Shown in pieces: positions 8,934 through 18,044 of a stretch of 55,665 nucleotides of DNA. The position numbers and the translations under genes are program-made. The stretch is taken from the NCBI GenBank assembly GCA_934202525.1, contig CAKPYB010000023.1, positions 1 to 55,665 of the forward strand, read 5' to 3'. This DNA comes from an uncultured Prevotella sp. GTDB taxonomy: Bacteria; Bacteroidota; Bacteroidia; Bacteroidales; Bacteroidaceae. Every line of letters begins with the position of its first letter. Position 1 is the stretch's first letter. The notes under the pieces are model-generated. The model saw only the letters and a program-made list of their open reading frames with translations. It did no database searches and had not been told where the DNA came from.

Positions 8934-10085
8934 TTACTTGATACTCTTAATATAGCAGTTGCGGCGCTTGTGAAGGATTGGATCCAAGACGCCCCATTGT
9001 CCCTGCACGGCAGCATTTTCTTCCATTTCTACCTGCGTTTCTCCCCACTCGATTCCATACTTCTGATAGATAGGAATCAGGTCGGCAAAGAGCAGCGCAT
9101 TGGCACCCTTTGCACGGTATTCCGGCTGGATACCGATGAGCAGAAGGTCGACAATCTTGGTTTTATGGAACTTGATGGCGCGCAGCAGATGCCACCAGCC
9201 AAAAGGAAGCAGCCTGCCCCTATGACACTTCTGCAGAGCTCTGGAAAGGGAAGGCATCGTAATACCGATACCTATCATCTTATGATCCTCGGTAGTCCAG
9301 TCTTCTATGGCTGTTACAAAGTTCAGGTCGAGCAAAGACAGATACATCTTGATGTACTGGTCTATCTGCTTCTGTGAAAGTTCGGAATAACCATAGAGAT
9401 GCTTGTATGTATCATTGATGAGGTCGAAAATCTTCTGTCCGTATCCGCCCTGATAAATATCCTTACGGGTAAGTTTGCGGACATGGAGATTGTATCTTTT
9501 CTCTATCATCGCCGCTATCTTGGAATATTTCTCCGGGATGGTATCTGGCACCATCAGTCTATACTCTACATACTTATTATCTACGGTAAAACCCTCCAGA
9601 GCCTCAATGTGCTCCGGATAATATGAATAATTATAAATGGTAGGCATGGTGCCTAGCTGGTCAAAGCCCCAGGTAAGCATGCCTTCTGGATCCATATCGG
9701 TAAAACCCAGCGGACCTACAATATCTTCCATTCCCTTCTCCTTACCGTATTTCTCTACAGCATCGAGAAGAGCCTTGGAAACCTCGCGGTCGTCAATGAA
9801 ATCAATCCAGCCGAAACGGACCGATTTCCTGCCCCATTTGTTGTTTGCCTTATGATTGATAATGGCAGCGACGCGACCTGCCAGCTTGCCGTCCTTATAG
9901 GCAAGAAAATACTCTGCCTCGCAGAACTCGAACGCTGCGTTCTTGTCCTTGCTCAGAGTATTCATGTCGTCGCTGAAAAGATTAGGCACATCATATTCGT
10001 TGCCTTCGTAGAGGTCGTAATGGAAGTCGATGAACGTCTTCAAGTCCTTCTTTGTTTCGACCTTTTTAATTTCTATTAATGACAT
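8934..10085 (-). CDS. GNAT-like N-acetyltransferase domain protein
   Basis: Protein of 383 residues starting MSLIEIKKVETKKD. The frame is open further upstream to 10148, but a minus-strand promoter (TACTTTTG, 10118-10125) lies inside that extension, so the ATG at 10085 is the real start. The C-terminal half shows an acetyl-CoA-binding-like stretch GIQPEYRAKGANALLF followed by WGETQVEMEENAAVQ, typical of GNAT proteins, and the N-terminal half resembles a degenerate second GNAT fold (LAGRVAAIINHKAN). The acceptor is unknown. It stands alone upstream of parE. Similar uncharacterised proteins are widespread in Bacteroidetes. Confidence 0.75.
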   Translation of the reverse strand: MSLIEIKKVETKKDLKTFIDFHYDLYEGNEYDVPNLFSDDMNTLSKDKNAAFEFCEAEYFLAYKDGKLAGRVAAIINHKANNKWGRKSVRFGWIDFIDDREVSKALLDAVEKYGKEKGMEDIVGPLGFTDMDPEGMLTWGFDQLGTMPTIYNYSYYPEHIEALEGFTVDNKYVEYRLMVPDTIPEKYSKIAAMIEKRYNLHVRKLTRKDIYQGGYGQKIFDLINDTYKHLYGYSELSQKQIDQYIKMYLSLLDLNFVTAIEDWTTEDHKMIGIGITMPSLSRALQKCHRGRLLPFGWWHLLRAIKFHKTKIVDLLLIGIQPEYRAKGANALLFADLIPIYQKYGIEWGETQVEMEENAAVQGQWGVLDPILHKRRNCYIKSIK

Positions 10086-10117
10086 GATTTTCAAACTAGT
10101 TTGCAATATTATAAATG

Positions 10118-10125
10118 CAAAAGTA
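10118..10125 (-). promoter_or_regulatory. -7 element of the GNAT-like gene
   Basis: CAAAAGTA on the plus strand is TACTTTTG on the minus strand, 33 bp before the ATG at 10085. It excludes the longer upstream start. Confidence 0.65.
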
Positions 10126-10148
10126 GCAATATTTTGGCAAATTACCAA

Positions 10149-10499
10149 ATATTGCTACTTTTTTTGCAGTTTTTTAGGGGTTAATTTTTAATTACAGCTC
10201 CCAAACTAGCCTATATCACCCATTTAGTGGTGGTTTTGGCGGAATATCCTTCCCGATAATTTTAAGCACTGGCGGAAAACTAATATTCTCCAAGGAATCA
10301 CAATAAGAAAAAGCTCAATCATCTATTCTCTCCAACACTGGCGAGAAGTGCGAAGTGTCGGATGAAGCGAGAGATGGTTCATCAAATGAGTAGTGAAATT
10401 CTGAGGATGGAGTCGATTAGAGAAGACAATATGGAGTCAAATTGCTCCATGACCCGAAATTATTCCTCCAAAAGGAGTGAGTTTCTCAGATTTAATTTG
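10149..10499. other. Gene-free stretch with weak degenerate repeats
   Basis: No convincing gene in about 350 bp. CACTGGCG occurs twice (10267 and 10336). From about 10382 to 10469 four successive 22-bp blocks are weakly alike (for example CAAATGAGTAGTGAAATTCT and CAATATGGAGTCAAATTGCT), a possible decayed version of the 22-bp arrays found elsewhere. The similarity is weak enough that it may be chance. Confidence 0.3.
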
Positions 10500-10507
10500 T
10501 ATCTTTG
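10500..10507 (+). promoter_or_regulatory. -7 element of the carboxylesterase gene
   Basis: TATCTTTG fits TAnnTTTG. It implies a leader of about 145 nt before the ATG at 10661, which contains a long-range inverted repeat. Confidence 0.5.
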
Positions 10508-10541
10508 CCATGTCATATCAGAGTTTTGCTTGTTTTCTTTT

Positions 10542-10639
10542 CGCAACACTAAGATAAGTGAAAATTCTGACATAGCAAAATCCGGAGTAACTTTCGGTTG
10601 CTCAGGCGCTTAAAAAGTTTAATCAATAATAGTGTTGCG
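10542..10639 (+). promoter_or_regulatory. Inverted repeat in the carboxylesterase leader
   Basis: CGCAACACTA at 10542-10551 is the exact reverse complement of TAGTGTTGCG at 10630-10639, enclosing about 78 nt inside the predicted 5' leader. It could close a structured leader RNA. No known riboswitch was recognised. Confidence 0.4.
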
Positions 10640-10660
10640 GAATTAATGGAATAACTAGAA

Positions 10661-12202
10661 ATGAGATTGAAAAGACATCTACTGACAGCCGCCCTGGCAC
10701 TCTTTTGCCTATCGGCAGCTAACGCCCAACTGCTAAGAACAACAGTGGAGCAAGGAGAAATTGAAGGTGTGGAACATGAAGGATTCGCCCTATACAAGGG
10801 AATCCCATACGCTGAAGCACCAGTGGGCAACCTCAGATGGAAAGCCCCAGTGAGCAAGAAGCCTTGGAAGGGAGTATTCAAAGCAGATAAATGGGGAAAC
10901 CGTCCACCACAGCCCATCGACCCTAACCAAAATGGTGGAGAGCTGGGCATGAGCGAGGACTGCCTATACCTCAGTGTGGAAACGCCAGCCAAGAGTAAGA
11001 ATGACAAACTCCCTGTATTTGTGATGATTCATGGAGGAGCCTTTCTTACTGGCTCCTACAGTGGAACTCAGGAAAGCTTTGTCAAGGAAGGCATCATCTA
11101 TTGCAGTATAGAATACCGCTTGGGAGCCTTGGGATTCATGGCACATCCAGAGCTGAGTAAGGAATCAGGCAAGAACATATCTGGTAACTATGGTATCCTT
11201 GATCAAGTGATGGCCTTAAAATGGATTCACGACAATATCGCTGCCTTCGGTGGAGACCCTGACAAGATTACAATTGCAGGAGAATCTGCCGGTGGTATCT
11301 CGGTAAGTATACTATGCGCCTCTCCCCTTGCCAAGGGTCTCTTCCGAGGAGCCATCAGCGAAAGTGGTAGCTCCTTCTGGCCTGTGGGTGAAAGCAGAAA
11401 TGGTAACACAGCCATGCTCACCACCAAAGCGGCAGAAGCAGGTGGACTTCTCCTTCAAAAGAGACTCAAGGCTAAGAACTTGAAGCAGCTAAGAAAAGTT
11501 CCGGCTATGGACATCGTGAAGAATACCGACTTTGAATCCTTCTGGCCAAACGTTGACGGCTACTCCATCACCGATGACCAGTATAAGCTCTATGAAAAGG
11601 GAAACTACAATGATGTAAATGTCATCATAGGAACCAACAGCGACGAAGGAAGTATGTTTAGCCGCCCTGTCAGTGTAAGTGACTATGAGAAAAGAATCCA
11701 TGAGATATATGGAAGCTGGGCAGACCAGGTTCTCAGTCTCTATCCTGCCAAGACAGAGGAAGAAACCTACTTCGCCCAATCCGACATTTTCCGTGATGGC
11801 TCCTTTGCATGGGGAACGTATGCCTGGGCTAACCTGCAGAGCAAGACCGGCAAGGGCAAGGTGTATATGTATTACTTTGACCAAGACTCAGAGAACACCA
11901 TCGTGAAAAGCCGCAAGGGAGGAGCCAGCCATGTGGCAGAGATGCCATTCATCTATGGCTATAAGTTTGGCTCTGGAAAGATGACCGAGACGGAGCAGCA
12001 CATGGAACAAATCATGTCACGCTACTGGATCAACTTTACCAAGACAGGCAATCCAAATGGGGATAGCCTTCCTTTCTGGACTACCTACCAGGAAGGTAAA
12101 CCAACGGTGATGATTATGAAGGAAGGACTGCATTTGGGTCCTGTTCAAAATCAAAAGCAAATGGACTTCTTCGAGAAGTTCTTCAAGGAAAAAAGAAAAT
12201 AA
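10661..12202 (+). CDS. Secreted type B carboxylesterase
   Basis: Alpha/beta hydrolase of 513 residues with an N-terminal signal peptide ([21 protein letters not shown]). The catalytic triad of the type B carboxylesterase/lipase family is complete: nucleophile Ser209 in GESAGG, acid in TNSDEGS, and His in [10 protein letters not shown]; the oxyanion loop HGGAF and the EDCLYL signature are also present. Such enzymes cleave carboxylic esters; in gut Bacteroidales some act on acetyl or feruloyl groups of plant glycans, but no such cluster is nearby. It is monocistronic, with its own promoter and a strong terminator immediately after the stop codon. Confidence 0.92.
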   Translation: MRLKRHLLTAALALFCLSAANAQLLRTTVEQGEIEGVEHEGFALYKGIPYAEAPVGNLRWKAPVSKKPWKGVFKADKWGNRPPQPIDPNQNGGELGMSEDCLYLSVETPAKSKNDKLPVFVMIHGGAFLTGSYSGTQESFVKEGIIYCSIEYRLGALGFMAHPELSKESGKNISGNYGILDQVMALKWIHDNIAAFGGDPDKITIAGESAGGISVSILCASPLAKGLFRGAISESGSSFWPVGESRNGNTAMLTTKAAEAGGLLLQKRLKAKNLKQLRKVPAMDIVKNTDFESFWPNVDGYSITDDQYKLYEKGNYNDVNVIIGTNSDEGSMFSRPVSVSDYEKRIHEIYGSWADQVLSLYPAKTEEETYFAQSDIFRDGSFAWGTYAWANLQSKTGKGKVYMYYFDQDSENTIVKSRKGGASHVAEMPFIYGYKFGSGKMTETEQHMEQIMSRYWINFTKTGNPNGDSLPFWTTYQEGKPTVMIMKEGLHLGPVQNQKQMDFFEKFFKEKRK

Positions 12203-12210
12203 TACGTCAA

Positions 12211-12245
12211 GTTCCAAGTGGCATTTCTCCCACTTGGAACTTTTT
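12211..12245. terminator. Rho-independent terminator of the carboxylesterase gene
   Basis: Perfect 10-bp arms GTTCCAAGTG (12211-12220) and CACTTGGAAC (12231-12240) with a 10-nt loop and TTTTT at 12241-12245. The hairpin falls inside the open frame of the ORF6N gene on the other strand. Confidence 0.85.
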
Positions 12246-12413
12246 CATTAAAGAGATAAAACGCCACATTGTTCACCATAAAATGGCGCATAGATACGAA
12301 TGCTCGCATGATGCGGATGTTTGCTTCAACAGCAGTCGGAGACTTCAAAACTCCACTAAGCATAGCAACTCCTTGCTCTGTGAAAGCGTAAGGCAGTTTT
12401 CTTACACCGCCCC

Positions 12414-12444
12414 AACTTGAAGTCGCAAATTGCGACTTCAAGTT
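12414..12444. repeat. 31-bp palindrome inside the ORF6N coding sequence
   Basis: Perfect 15-bp arms (AACTTGAAGTCGCAA and its reverse complement) around one central base. In frame it encodes the conserved LKSQFATSS segment. The 15-bp core GTCGCAAWTTGCGAC recurs twice upstream of the gene. Confidence 0.85.
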
Positions 12445-12693
12445 ATCAAATTCATTTTGGGTCAATTGAAACATAAAGTCTTCAGGGAAACGTTCTATAT
12501 TACGTTTTACCTGCTCATTCAACCTTCTTGTTTCTACTCCATACAGCTCAGCCAAGTCACGGTCAAGCATCACTTGTTGTCCTCTGTTAACTCGTATCAG
12601 AGACTCCACTTTATTTTCTACAGACAATTGCTGTCCTTCCACCTGTTCCAATTCCTTTTCCTTTGCCATTTCCTTTGGGTTTGAATATTTTGG

Positions 12694-12701
12694 CAAAGAT
12701 A
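12694..12701 (-). promoter_or_regulatory. -7 element of the ORF6N gene
   Basis: CAAAGATA on the plus strand reads TATCTTTG on the minus strand, 24 bp before the ATG at 12669. Confidence 0.55.
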
Positions 12702-12795
12702 CAACTATTATTGGAAACAAGCAAGGATTTTCTAGAATGTTTTTGTTTGAGGTGTCAAATTGGAACCTCAAACGATACAATAGGATGGTTTCAAA

Positions 12796-12810
12796 GTCGC
12801 AATTTGCGAC
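12796..12810. repeat. Palindrome core upstream of the ORF6N gene (first copy)
   Basis: GTCGCAATTTGCGAC, the same core as in the ORF6N coding sequence, about 130 bp before its start codon. Confidence 0.75.
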
Positions 12811-12820
12811 CTTAAAGAAG

Positions 12821-12849
12821 TTTGGAAGTCGCAATTTGCGACTTCCAAA
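12821..12849. repeat. 29-bp palindrome upstream of the ORF6N gene (second copy)
   Basis: Perfect 14-bp arms TTTGGAAGTCGCAA / TTGCGACTTCCAAA around one base. Its centre is 32 bp from the previous copy, about three helical turns. It lies at the 3' end of the MBG surface-protein gene. Confidence 0.8.
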
Positions 12850-12866
12850 CACAAATATTACTTGAT

Positions 12867-15224
12867 TTACTTCACGATTTCTTTTCTCACGCTTCCATCG
12901 CTATACTTCACGATGTTCAAGCCCTTGGTTGGAGCTGTCAGGCGCTGGCCATTAACAGAATATCGAGAGACTTCTTTGACATCATTATTATTTGAAATCT
13001 GCCCAATACCTGTAGGAGTTATAACTTTAATGGTTTTTGTTATCGTTTGAGAATTACCAAAATTATAAAAGCCCCAATCATTCTTCCTAGAGCTGATATT
13101 GAAACTTAATTTTGTAATTCCTTCTTGCAAACCAACAACATACCATTTAGCATGATTAGTTTCCTTATTTGAAGCACGCACTTGTATGACGCTTTCATCA
13201 AACCCGAGATTGAACATGCTATATAAATCCGCATCATAAGCTATATTTAGCTCTTTTGCTTTGCCCATTTCCACTTCTATAACATCATCGTCATTCCATT
13301 GTAAATTATTACTAGCTTTTTCTATTGTAAGATAAGCACGAGCCGTTTGAGAATCTAATCTAATATTTGGATTCGGTGTTTTAATACCAGTTATTGTTAT
13401 GATATATTTTCCCACATCAGTAGCACCATCTGCTATGTAATTTACATAACTTCCAGAATAACTACCCGAAGAAACATTCCAAACATGCTGAGAATATTTA
13501 TTTTCACTATCCAATGCCCAAATATCAATTTTCAAGTCTGAAACATCATACTTCATATTCAATTCAGGAATATGCTGAAAAACCAAGTCTGAAATACTCT
13601 TAGACATGTCATTATAGGTTACGGAATTATAAGTTTCCTTGAAGCCTAAAAGCAACGGATTAACCTTCAACTTACCATATTGATAGGTAATAGCATAATC
13701 ATCTGCCTTACCACCAGTTACAAGAATATTGTAAGTGCCAGCGTTTGATTCTTTAGTAGCCTCACAACTCAAAGTTGGCTTTGGAGAAATACAACTCTCG
13801 TTATCCGAATTGGCAAAACCATCGTATGCAATCTTAAATGCAGGGTTAGCTTCGCCATATGAGCGCTCGTAATCTATAGCTTTTACTGTAAGAGGGCGCT
13901 TGCTGACTGTCAATTCACCATTAGTATATTCCACAACTTGGTAATTTTGTGAAGCTCCACCGCTTACAGTTATAGGATAAACTCCACAATGTGATTTCTT
14001 GGTTGCTGTAGTTGCGACTTTGATGACTTGTGTCCAGGTTGGCGATGTTTCATTATTGCGCAAACCTGTATATATCAACTCAAACTGAGGATTTTCATCA
14101 CCATACAGGCGAGAAGTATTTTTTACCTTTAATGTAAGTGGTGCCTTAGTTACCGCCAACGTTCCATAATGATAAGTTACTTCATAGTTTGGAGCGTTTA
14201 CAGAAGCCAAGATACGATAATTACCAACATTGCTCTGCCCATCTGCATCACAAGTATAATCCACTGTCATATTTTGGTTTTCCGCATTTTCTCCCTCTAC
14301 AAAGCCAGTGATTACACTTGAGAACTCAGGATTAGGATTTCCATACTCACGTGTTGCATTATTCACTGTCAATGACAAAGGAGCAGGAGTTATCGTATAT
14401 TCGTAAGGAATCTCTACAGTTATGTCAACCCCATTAGAATACCTTACCTTTACATTAGCAGAATGGGCACCTACGCTCTTATCCAAAGCAGAAGCATCCT
14501 CCAATGTGGCAGTATAGCCTTTCAAGTTGTTCTGCCACTCCAACTTTGGAGCCATACCAGTATAGGTGTAGGTACTTGTTGGGAAAGAAACGTACTGTAC
14601 CATGCTGCTTGCGTTTCCGTATGCCTCTTTGTTTGGTACATAATAGGTTAGAGCTGAATGGCAAGGATAAAAAGCACTATATCCTAATTCTGGTTTTTCA
14701 CTACTCAAAAAGAACACTTCCATCAAAGACGAATTGTTTTTGAAAGCATATCGTTCTATTTTCTTTACAGAGACAGGAATTACAATAGAAGACAATCGGC
14801 AACTAGAAAAAGAAGCCTCTCCTATTTCTTTTATACCATTTGGCAATATTATTTCTGTCAAATTATTACAGCCACTAAAGACATAAGAATTAAGACGAGT
14901 AATTGACGAAGGCAATTGAATACTCTTTAAGTTTTTACTAAAATCTGTGGAACTTGTTGGGTCTCCAATGGAAGAAGTATATCCTTTACCTGAGCCAAGT
15001 ATTACCACCGTATAAGTCCTGTTATTATAATTAACAGTAGAAGGTATCATAACATCTTCATCGTTCTTATGCTTATCTGTCAATCCATCACACTGTACCT
15101 CCAAATTAGAAGGGGAAGTAATCGTATACTTCAAGATGCCATCATCAAAGTCTGATGCGGCAACAACCATGCTCCATGACAGCAATGCCACCATGAGCAA
15201 TAAAGAATGTAGTTTTTGATTCAT
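12867..15224 (-). CDS. BspA-type LRR and MBG-repeat cell-surface protein
   Basis: Predicted exported protein of about 785 residues. The most likely start is the ATG at 15224 ([19 protein letters not shown], a signal peptide ending VVAASD); an in-frame start at 15275 would overlap the previous stop. Residues about 80-190 hold BspA-type leucine-rich repeats ([21 protein letters not shown], a 21-residue stretch cut here to [16 protein letters not shown]). At least three MBG repeats follow ([39 protein letters not shown]). The end, YSVNGQRL...[12 protein letters not shown], resembles the C-terminal sorting/anchoring tails common in Prevotella. Role probably adhesion. The upstream 116-residue gene may be co-transcribed. 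Confidence 0.85.
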   Translation of the reverse strand: MNQKLHSLLLMVALLSWSMVVAASDFDDGILKYTITSPSNLEVQCDGLTDKHKNDEDVMIPSTVNYNNRTYTVVILGSGKGYTSSIGDPTSSTDFSKNLKSIQLPSSITRLNSYVFSGCNNLTEIILPNGIKEIGEASFSSCRLSSIVIPVSVKKIERYAFKNNSSLMEVFFLSSEKPELGYSAFYPCHSALTYYVPNKEAYGNASSMVQYVSFPTSTYTYTGMAPKLEWQNNLKGYTATLEDASALDKSVGAHSANVKVRYSNGVDITVEIPYEYTITPAPLSLTVNNATREYGNPNPEFSSVITGFVEGENAENQNMTVDYTCDADGQSNVGNYRILASVNAPNYEVTYHYGTLAVTKAPLTLKVKNTSRLYGDENPQFELIYTGLRNNETSPTWTQVIKVATTATKKSHCGVYPITVSGGASQNYQVVEYTNGELTVSKRPLTVKAIDYERSYGEANPAFKIAYDGFANSDNESCISPKPTLSCEATKESNAGTYNILVTGGKADDYAITYQYGKLKVNPLLLGFKETYNSVTYNDMSKSISDLVFQHIPELNMKYDVSDLKIDIWALDSENKYSQHVWNVSSGSYSGSYVNYIADGATDVGKYIITITGIKTPNPNIRLDSQTARAYLTIEKASNNLQWNDDDVIEVEMGKAKELNIAYDADLYSMFNLGFDESVIQVRASNKETNHAKWYVVGLQEGITKLSFNISSRKNDWGFYNFGNSQTITKTIKVITPTGIGQISNNNDVKEVSRYSVNGQRLTAPTKGLNIVKYSDGSVRKEIVK

Positions 15225-15274
15225 AAATATTATTTTTTTATTAGACATATTTCTTAGTCGAGAAAAAGAAAGCA

Positions 15275-15625
15275 CTATTTGCTACTTATCTCTTCCAAAC
15301 ATTTCAATACTGCATTTTTTAGCTTTTCATTTATCTCTACAGAAATTACCTCTGTACCATTAATTACATTTGTATCTTCTGCATCAAACCATTCTGCCAT
15401 TTTGCCTCTATTAGTCGTTATTGCATCTAACCACTCATAGGTTTCCCCTTTCATGATTTTGATTTCATCATCTTTCTGAAACACAATAAATGAATTTTCC
15501 CAACAATCACCCTTATGAAGACATAGGTATGTATTTGGTTCTTTCAAACGATAAAAGCTGCAATTGTCAAACTCTCGACCTGGCAACTGTTGATTTACAT
15601 CTTGTCTTAATAAATCTTTTTGCAT
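15275..15625 (-). CDS. Hypothetical protein of 116 residues
   Basis: Not recognised. Starts MQKDLLRQDVNQQ at ATG 15625; a TTG 30 bp further upstream is less likely. No signal peptide or transmembrane segment; acidic, with aromatic residues in short strands (CSFYRLKEPNTYLCLH, IKIMKGETYEWLDA). The stop is 50 bp before the likely start of the MBG surface protein on the same strand, so the two may share a message. It begins just after the terminator of the minus-strand RNA at 15691-16076. No clear promoter of its own was seen. Confidence 0.6.
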   Translation of the reverse strand: MQKDLLRQDVNQQLPGREFDNCSFYRLKEPNTYLCLHKGDCWENSFIVFQKDDEIKIMKGETYEWLDAITTNRGKMAEWFDAEDTNVINGTEVISVEINEKLKNAVLKCLEEISSK

Positions 15626-15690
15626 ATTCGTAATATTTTGCCACCGAATCCCCAACTGGCGATTAATATACTCTTAGCTGACGGCAAAAT

Positions 15691-15726
15691 AAAAAACGTG
15701 GGATTCTACCTGTTACCCGTCCCACG
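15691..15726 (-). terminator. Terminator of the minus-strand RNA
   Basis: Plus-strand AAAAAA CGTGGGA ... TCCCACG (15720-15726) is, on the minus strand, a 7-bp stem closed by a ~16-nt loop and followed by TTTTTT. Confidence 0.7.
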
Positions 15727-16076
15727 AATCGAGGCCTTCGCATTGCCCACACAGTTGAACGAGCAACGTCGAAGCCCACGCCGATATGTATACACTTCTC
15801 CCTATACGGATATAAGACTCATCGCAAGACGCAATAAGCCATACCAGTAAAGGGATGCGAAATATATCACATCCCGAGGGCATCTACCGTTGCTATGCTC
15901 AAGACTGTGTACGAAGTTTGCGAAGTTCCGATTCGTCAAGAACAAAGCGTCAAGTAAACGCCTTTATATTATGTCGTGATACCTTTATCCCACTTACCTT
16001 TTCTCCCATCTTAGCACAAGAAAGTCGCTTAAAGCGGCTCCAAATGCCTCGACACGGCGTGAGCGAGTGTGGTATC
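15691..16076 (-). ncRNA. Candidate structured non-coding RNA (~385 nt), family unknown
   Basis: This stretch is unlike its neighbours: GC-richer, without an open reading frame of convincing length, framed by a TACCTTTG promoter (16082-16089) and a Rho-independent terminator (15691-15726) on the same strand. Local hairpins include CTCG...CACGCCGTG...CGAG at 16048-16067 near the 5' end, GGGATG/CATCCC at 15852-15875 and the terminator stem. I looked for RNase P RNA (GAGGAAAGTCC), tmRNA (T-loop and tag), SRP and 6S signatures and did not find them. It lies between the THUMP-like methyltransferase and a hypothetical gene, both minus strand. Non-coding status is inferred, not shown. Confidence 0.5.
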
Positions 16077-16081
16077 GGTTG

Positions 16082-16089
16082 CAAAGGTA
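16082..16089 (-). promoter_or_regulatory. -7 element of the candidate RNA
   Basis: CAAAGGTA on the plus strand is TACCTTTG on the minus strand, an exact TAnnTTTG match. No good -33 element was found. Confidence 0.5.
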
Positions 16090-16234
16090 ATGAAAAAAAA
16101 TGATTACTCACGCATTTTTAGTTGATTATTTTTCATAGTTAGGATAAAAACTGATGTTTGAGCGCATTAAGAAACTTTATTGCGCCCATACACCTTTTTA
16201 AAACATCCAAAAAGAACTTGGGAATCTCCTTATC

Positions 16235-17746
16235 CTATGCTTTCTCCGTTATTACCAGCACATGGCTTTCATCGCTCAGTGTGGTGGCAAAAATATAAGT
16301 TTCACCACCATCTTTCAGTTTCAGGCGCTTGCGCAATTCTGCTACGGAAAGGGGGAAGTTGCGGGTAGCGATGTTCGCCTTGGTGATTCCTGAGAGATGG
16401 CGCTTCAACTCCTTTTTATTAAAGGAGGAGATGGCAATGATGCGGAAACTTCTGCCGGGGAAGACGGCGATAGGCTCACGGCTCACGAAAAGATGACTGT
16501 TCTTGGAAAGCATCCTTGCATCATATCGCTCGGAAAGAACACCGAAACAGCCGGCTTTCATCAGAGAGGCATTCGGCTCGTAAAGATACTGCATCTCTTC
16601 AAGGGTGGATGGGGCTATCTTTACCGAAGATTCCTCCATTTCCATCTCATCACAAACGAAGGATTGCGCATCATTGATGCAATAAATGCGGAGATTTCCG
16701 CCCATATTTCGAGCTGAGAGCACTAAAAGGAGTTCTTTGCACTCATTATTCACGGAGATGATATGAACCTCTTGTACGCAGTTTAATTCACTTACCGCAC
16801 GATGCCAGTCAAGCATCGGAGAGAGTTTGATGATGACGTAATCTGCCTTCGAAAGCATTTCTTCCTGCAAAAGGGTTACATCGGGCGTGCAATCCTTCAA
16901 GGATACTACCTTGTTGCCTGCATCGTCTCTACGGGCAGGATCGATGAAGATCAGCTTAAGACCAAGGTTGGTCTTAAGTAATGACCGAGACTGATCTTCA
17001 GTTATGCCTAAAGAATCTGATGCAGCATCATCCTTCTTTGAAGCAAAAGAATGCAGAACCTCTATTCCGTCTCCATTCTTCACGATGGCATTCTTCAAAC
17101 CCAACCGCCCAAAGTTTTCCTTCGCTGCTTCACAGAGATGAGCCTGACGCTCCACATACATCGACTTCACGCCCAATCGGGAAGCGATGTAAGAGAAGTC
17201 TACTCCGAAACCACCGGTCAGGTCAACAAACCCGGTTTCTTCAGAAAAATCTCCTTCATGAGGTTCTTCTTTTGTTTCATTAACATTCTCTTTTGATTCT
17301 GTTAATATCTGTTGCTTTTTGCAAGTAGCTTCATTTTTGGCGAATTCTGAATCAACTGCCCCTTTGCCCGCAAATTCGCAAATTTCAGAAAGATGAAGAT
17401 TTGAGGCGTTTTCGCTCTCCTTCTCCTTTTCTTCTCCGATTTCGGATGATGAAGAAGACAAACCGAGCAGTCGGGCAGCGAGTTCAGCCTTATAAAGTGC
17501 CGTTTGCTCTGACGAACATTGCTCCATCGAAATATGAGGGGGATAGATAATGCCATCGATGCTTGCCCAACGGGGCAGTTTCACACGAGCCATCTTTCGC
17601 CCACGAATCTGGTCGAGAGCGAAAGGCATATCTACCTCGGGATACTTGCTGCCGAGGAAAGCCAACTGGCGAACATCATCGTCCTGATGCTGGCAGATAA
17701 AATCGAACATTGCTTGGTTCATTATTTCTGTTGAGTGATTCGTCAT
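16235..17746 (-). CDS. Class I SAM-dependent methyltransferase with THUMP-like C-terminal domain
   Basis: Protein of 503 residues typical of Bacteroidetes 'THUMP-like domain' methyltransferases of unknown RNA target. An N-terminal helical part (MFDFICQHQDDDVRQLAFLG...) precedes the Rossmann domain with SAM motif DLTGGFGVDFSYIA, acidic residue in MYVERQ, and IDPARRD resembling the catalytic NPPY/DPxR region. The C-terminal NFPLSVAELRKRLKLKDGG is the THUMP-like part. Between N-terminus and SAM motif is a low-complexity, Glu/Ser-rich linker (about residues 95-165), probably disordered and variable. A TAATTTTG promoter (17771-17778) lies 25 bp upstream of ATG 17746; a second in-frame ATG is at 17722. 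Confidence 0.85.
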   Translation of the reverse strand: MTNHSTEIMNQAMFDFICQHQDDDVRQLAFLGSKYPEVDMPFALDQIRGRKMARVKLPRWASIDGIIYPPHISMEQCSSEQTALYKAELAARLLGLSSSSSEIGEEKEKESENASNLHLSEICEFAGKGAVDSEFAKNEATCKKQQILTESKENVNETKEEPHEGDFSEETGFVDLTGGFGVDFSYIASRLGVKSMYVERQAHLCEAAKENFGRLGLKNAIVKNGDGIEVLHSFASKKDDAASDSLGITEDQSRSLLKTNLGLKLIFIDPARRDDAGNKVVSLKDCTPDVTLLQEEMLSKADYVIIKLSPMLDWHRAVSELNCVQEVHIISVNNECKELLLVLSARNMGGNLRIYCINDAQSFVCDEMEMEESSVKIAPSTLEEMQYLYEPNASLMKAGCFGVLSERYDARMLSKNSHLFVSREPIAVFPGRSFRIIAISSFNKKELKRHLSGITKANIATRNFPLSVAELRKRLKLKDGGETYIFATTLSDESHVLVITEKA

Positions 17747-17770
17747 TACATTACTTATTCTTTATAACCG

Positions 17771-17778
17771 CAAAATTA
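17771..17778 (-). promoter_or_regulatory. -7 element of the THUMP-like methyltransferase gene
   Basis: CAAAATTA on the plus strand reads TAATTTTG on the minus strand. Confidence 0.6.
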
Positions 17779-17934
17779 CGATATTCTGATGAGATTACAA
17801 AATATTTCTCAGAATATCTGATAATTTATGTCGGGATGCACCAAAAACAGGATGCTCTCGGCTATAATCTACCCTTTTTCCTGGCTATATGACTCTAACA
17901 GCAGGTATAAATAAATACATAACTATCGGAGATA

Positions 17935-18044
17935 GAACAACTGCCTAGGAAAAACAGCCGGCTAGTAGAAGGCAAACAGAAGGCTAGCAAAAGGCAAACA
18001 GCCGACTAACGCAACAGAGGCTAGTCGGCTGTTCCTGTATAACA
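17935..18044. repeat. 22-bp tandem array (about 5 drifting units)
   Basis: Units start at 17935, 17957, 17979, 18001 and 18023. Units two and three share GGCTAG and end AAGGCAAACA; unit four shares the GCCG(G/A)CTA start with unit two. Units four and five together form a hairpin (AACAGCCGACTA ... TAGTCGGCTGTT). Confidence 0.6.

Larger units (their letters stand above)
12151..12669 (-). pseudogene. ORF6N-domain protein, probably truncated at the C-terminus
   Basis: ORF6N is a KilA-N-related DNA-binding domain found in phage and mobile-element proteins. Reading from ATG 12669 gives about 172 residues with the classic pattern [29 protein letters not shown] split over residues 28-56 ([21 protein letters not shown]), then [35 protein letters not shown] and [12 protein letters not shown]. 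After that the family continues with a helical tail; here the frame instead reads through the esterase terminator and antisense into the esterase 3' end. A TATCTTTG promoter (12694-12701) excludes the longer upstream start at 12852. It is best seen as a truncated gene, though a short product could still be made. Confidence 0.7.

Noticed and set aside
15656..16103. RNase P RNA or tmRNA as identity of the structured region
   Set aside because: The universal RNase P core (GAGGAAAGTCC / ACAGAAACC) and the tmRNA tRNA-like end were not found on either strand.
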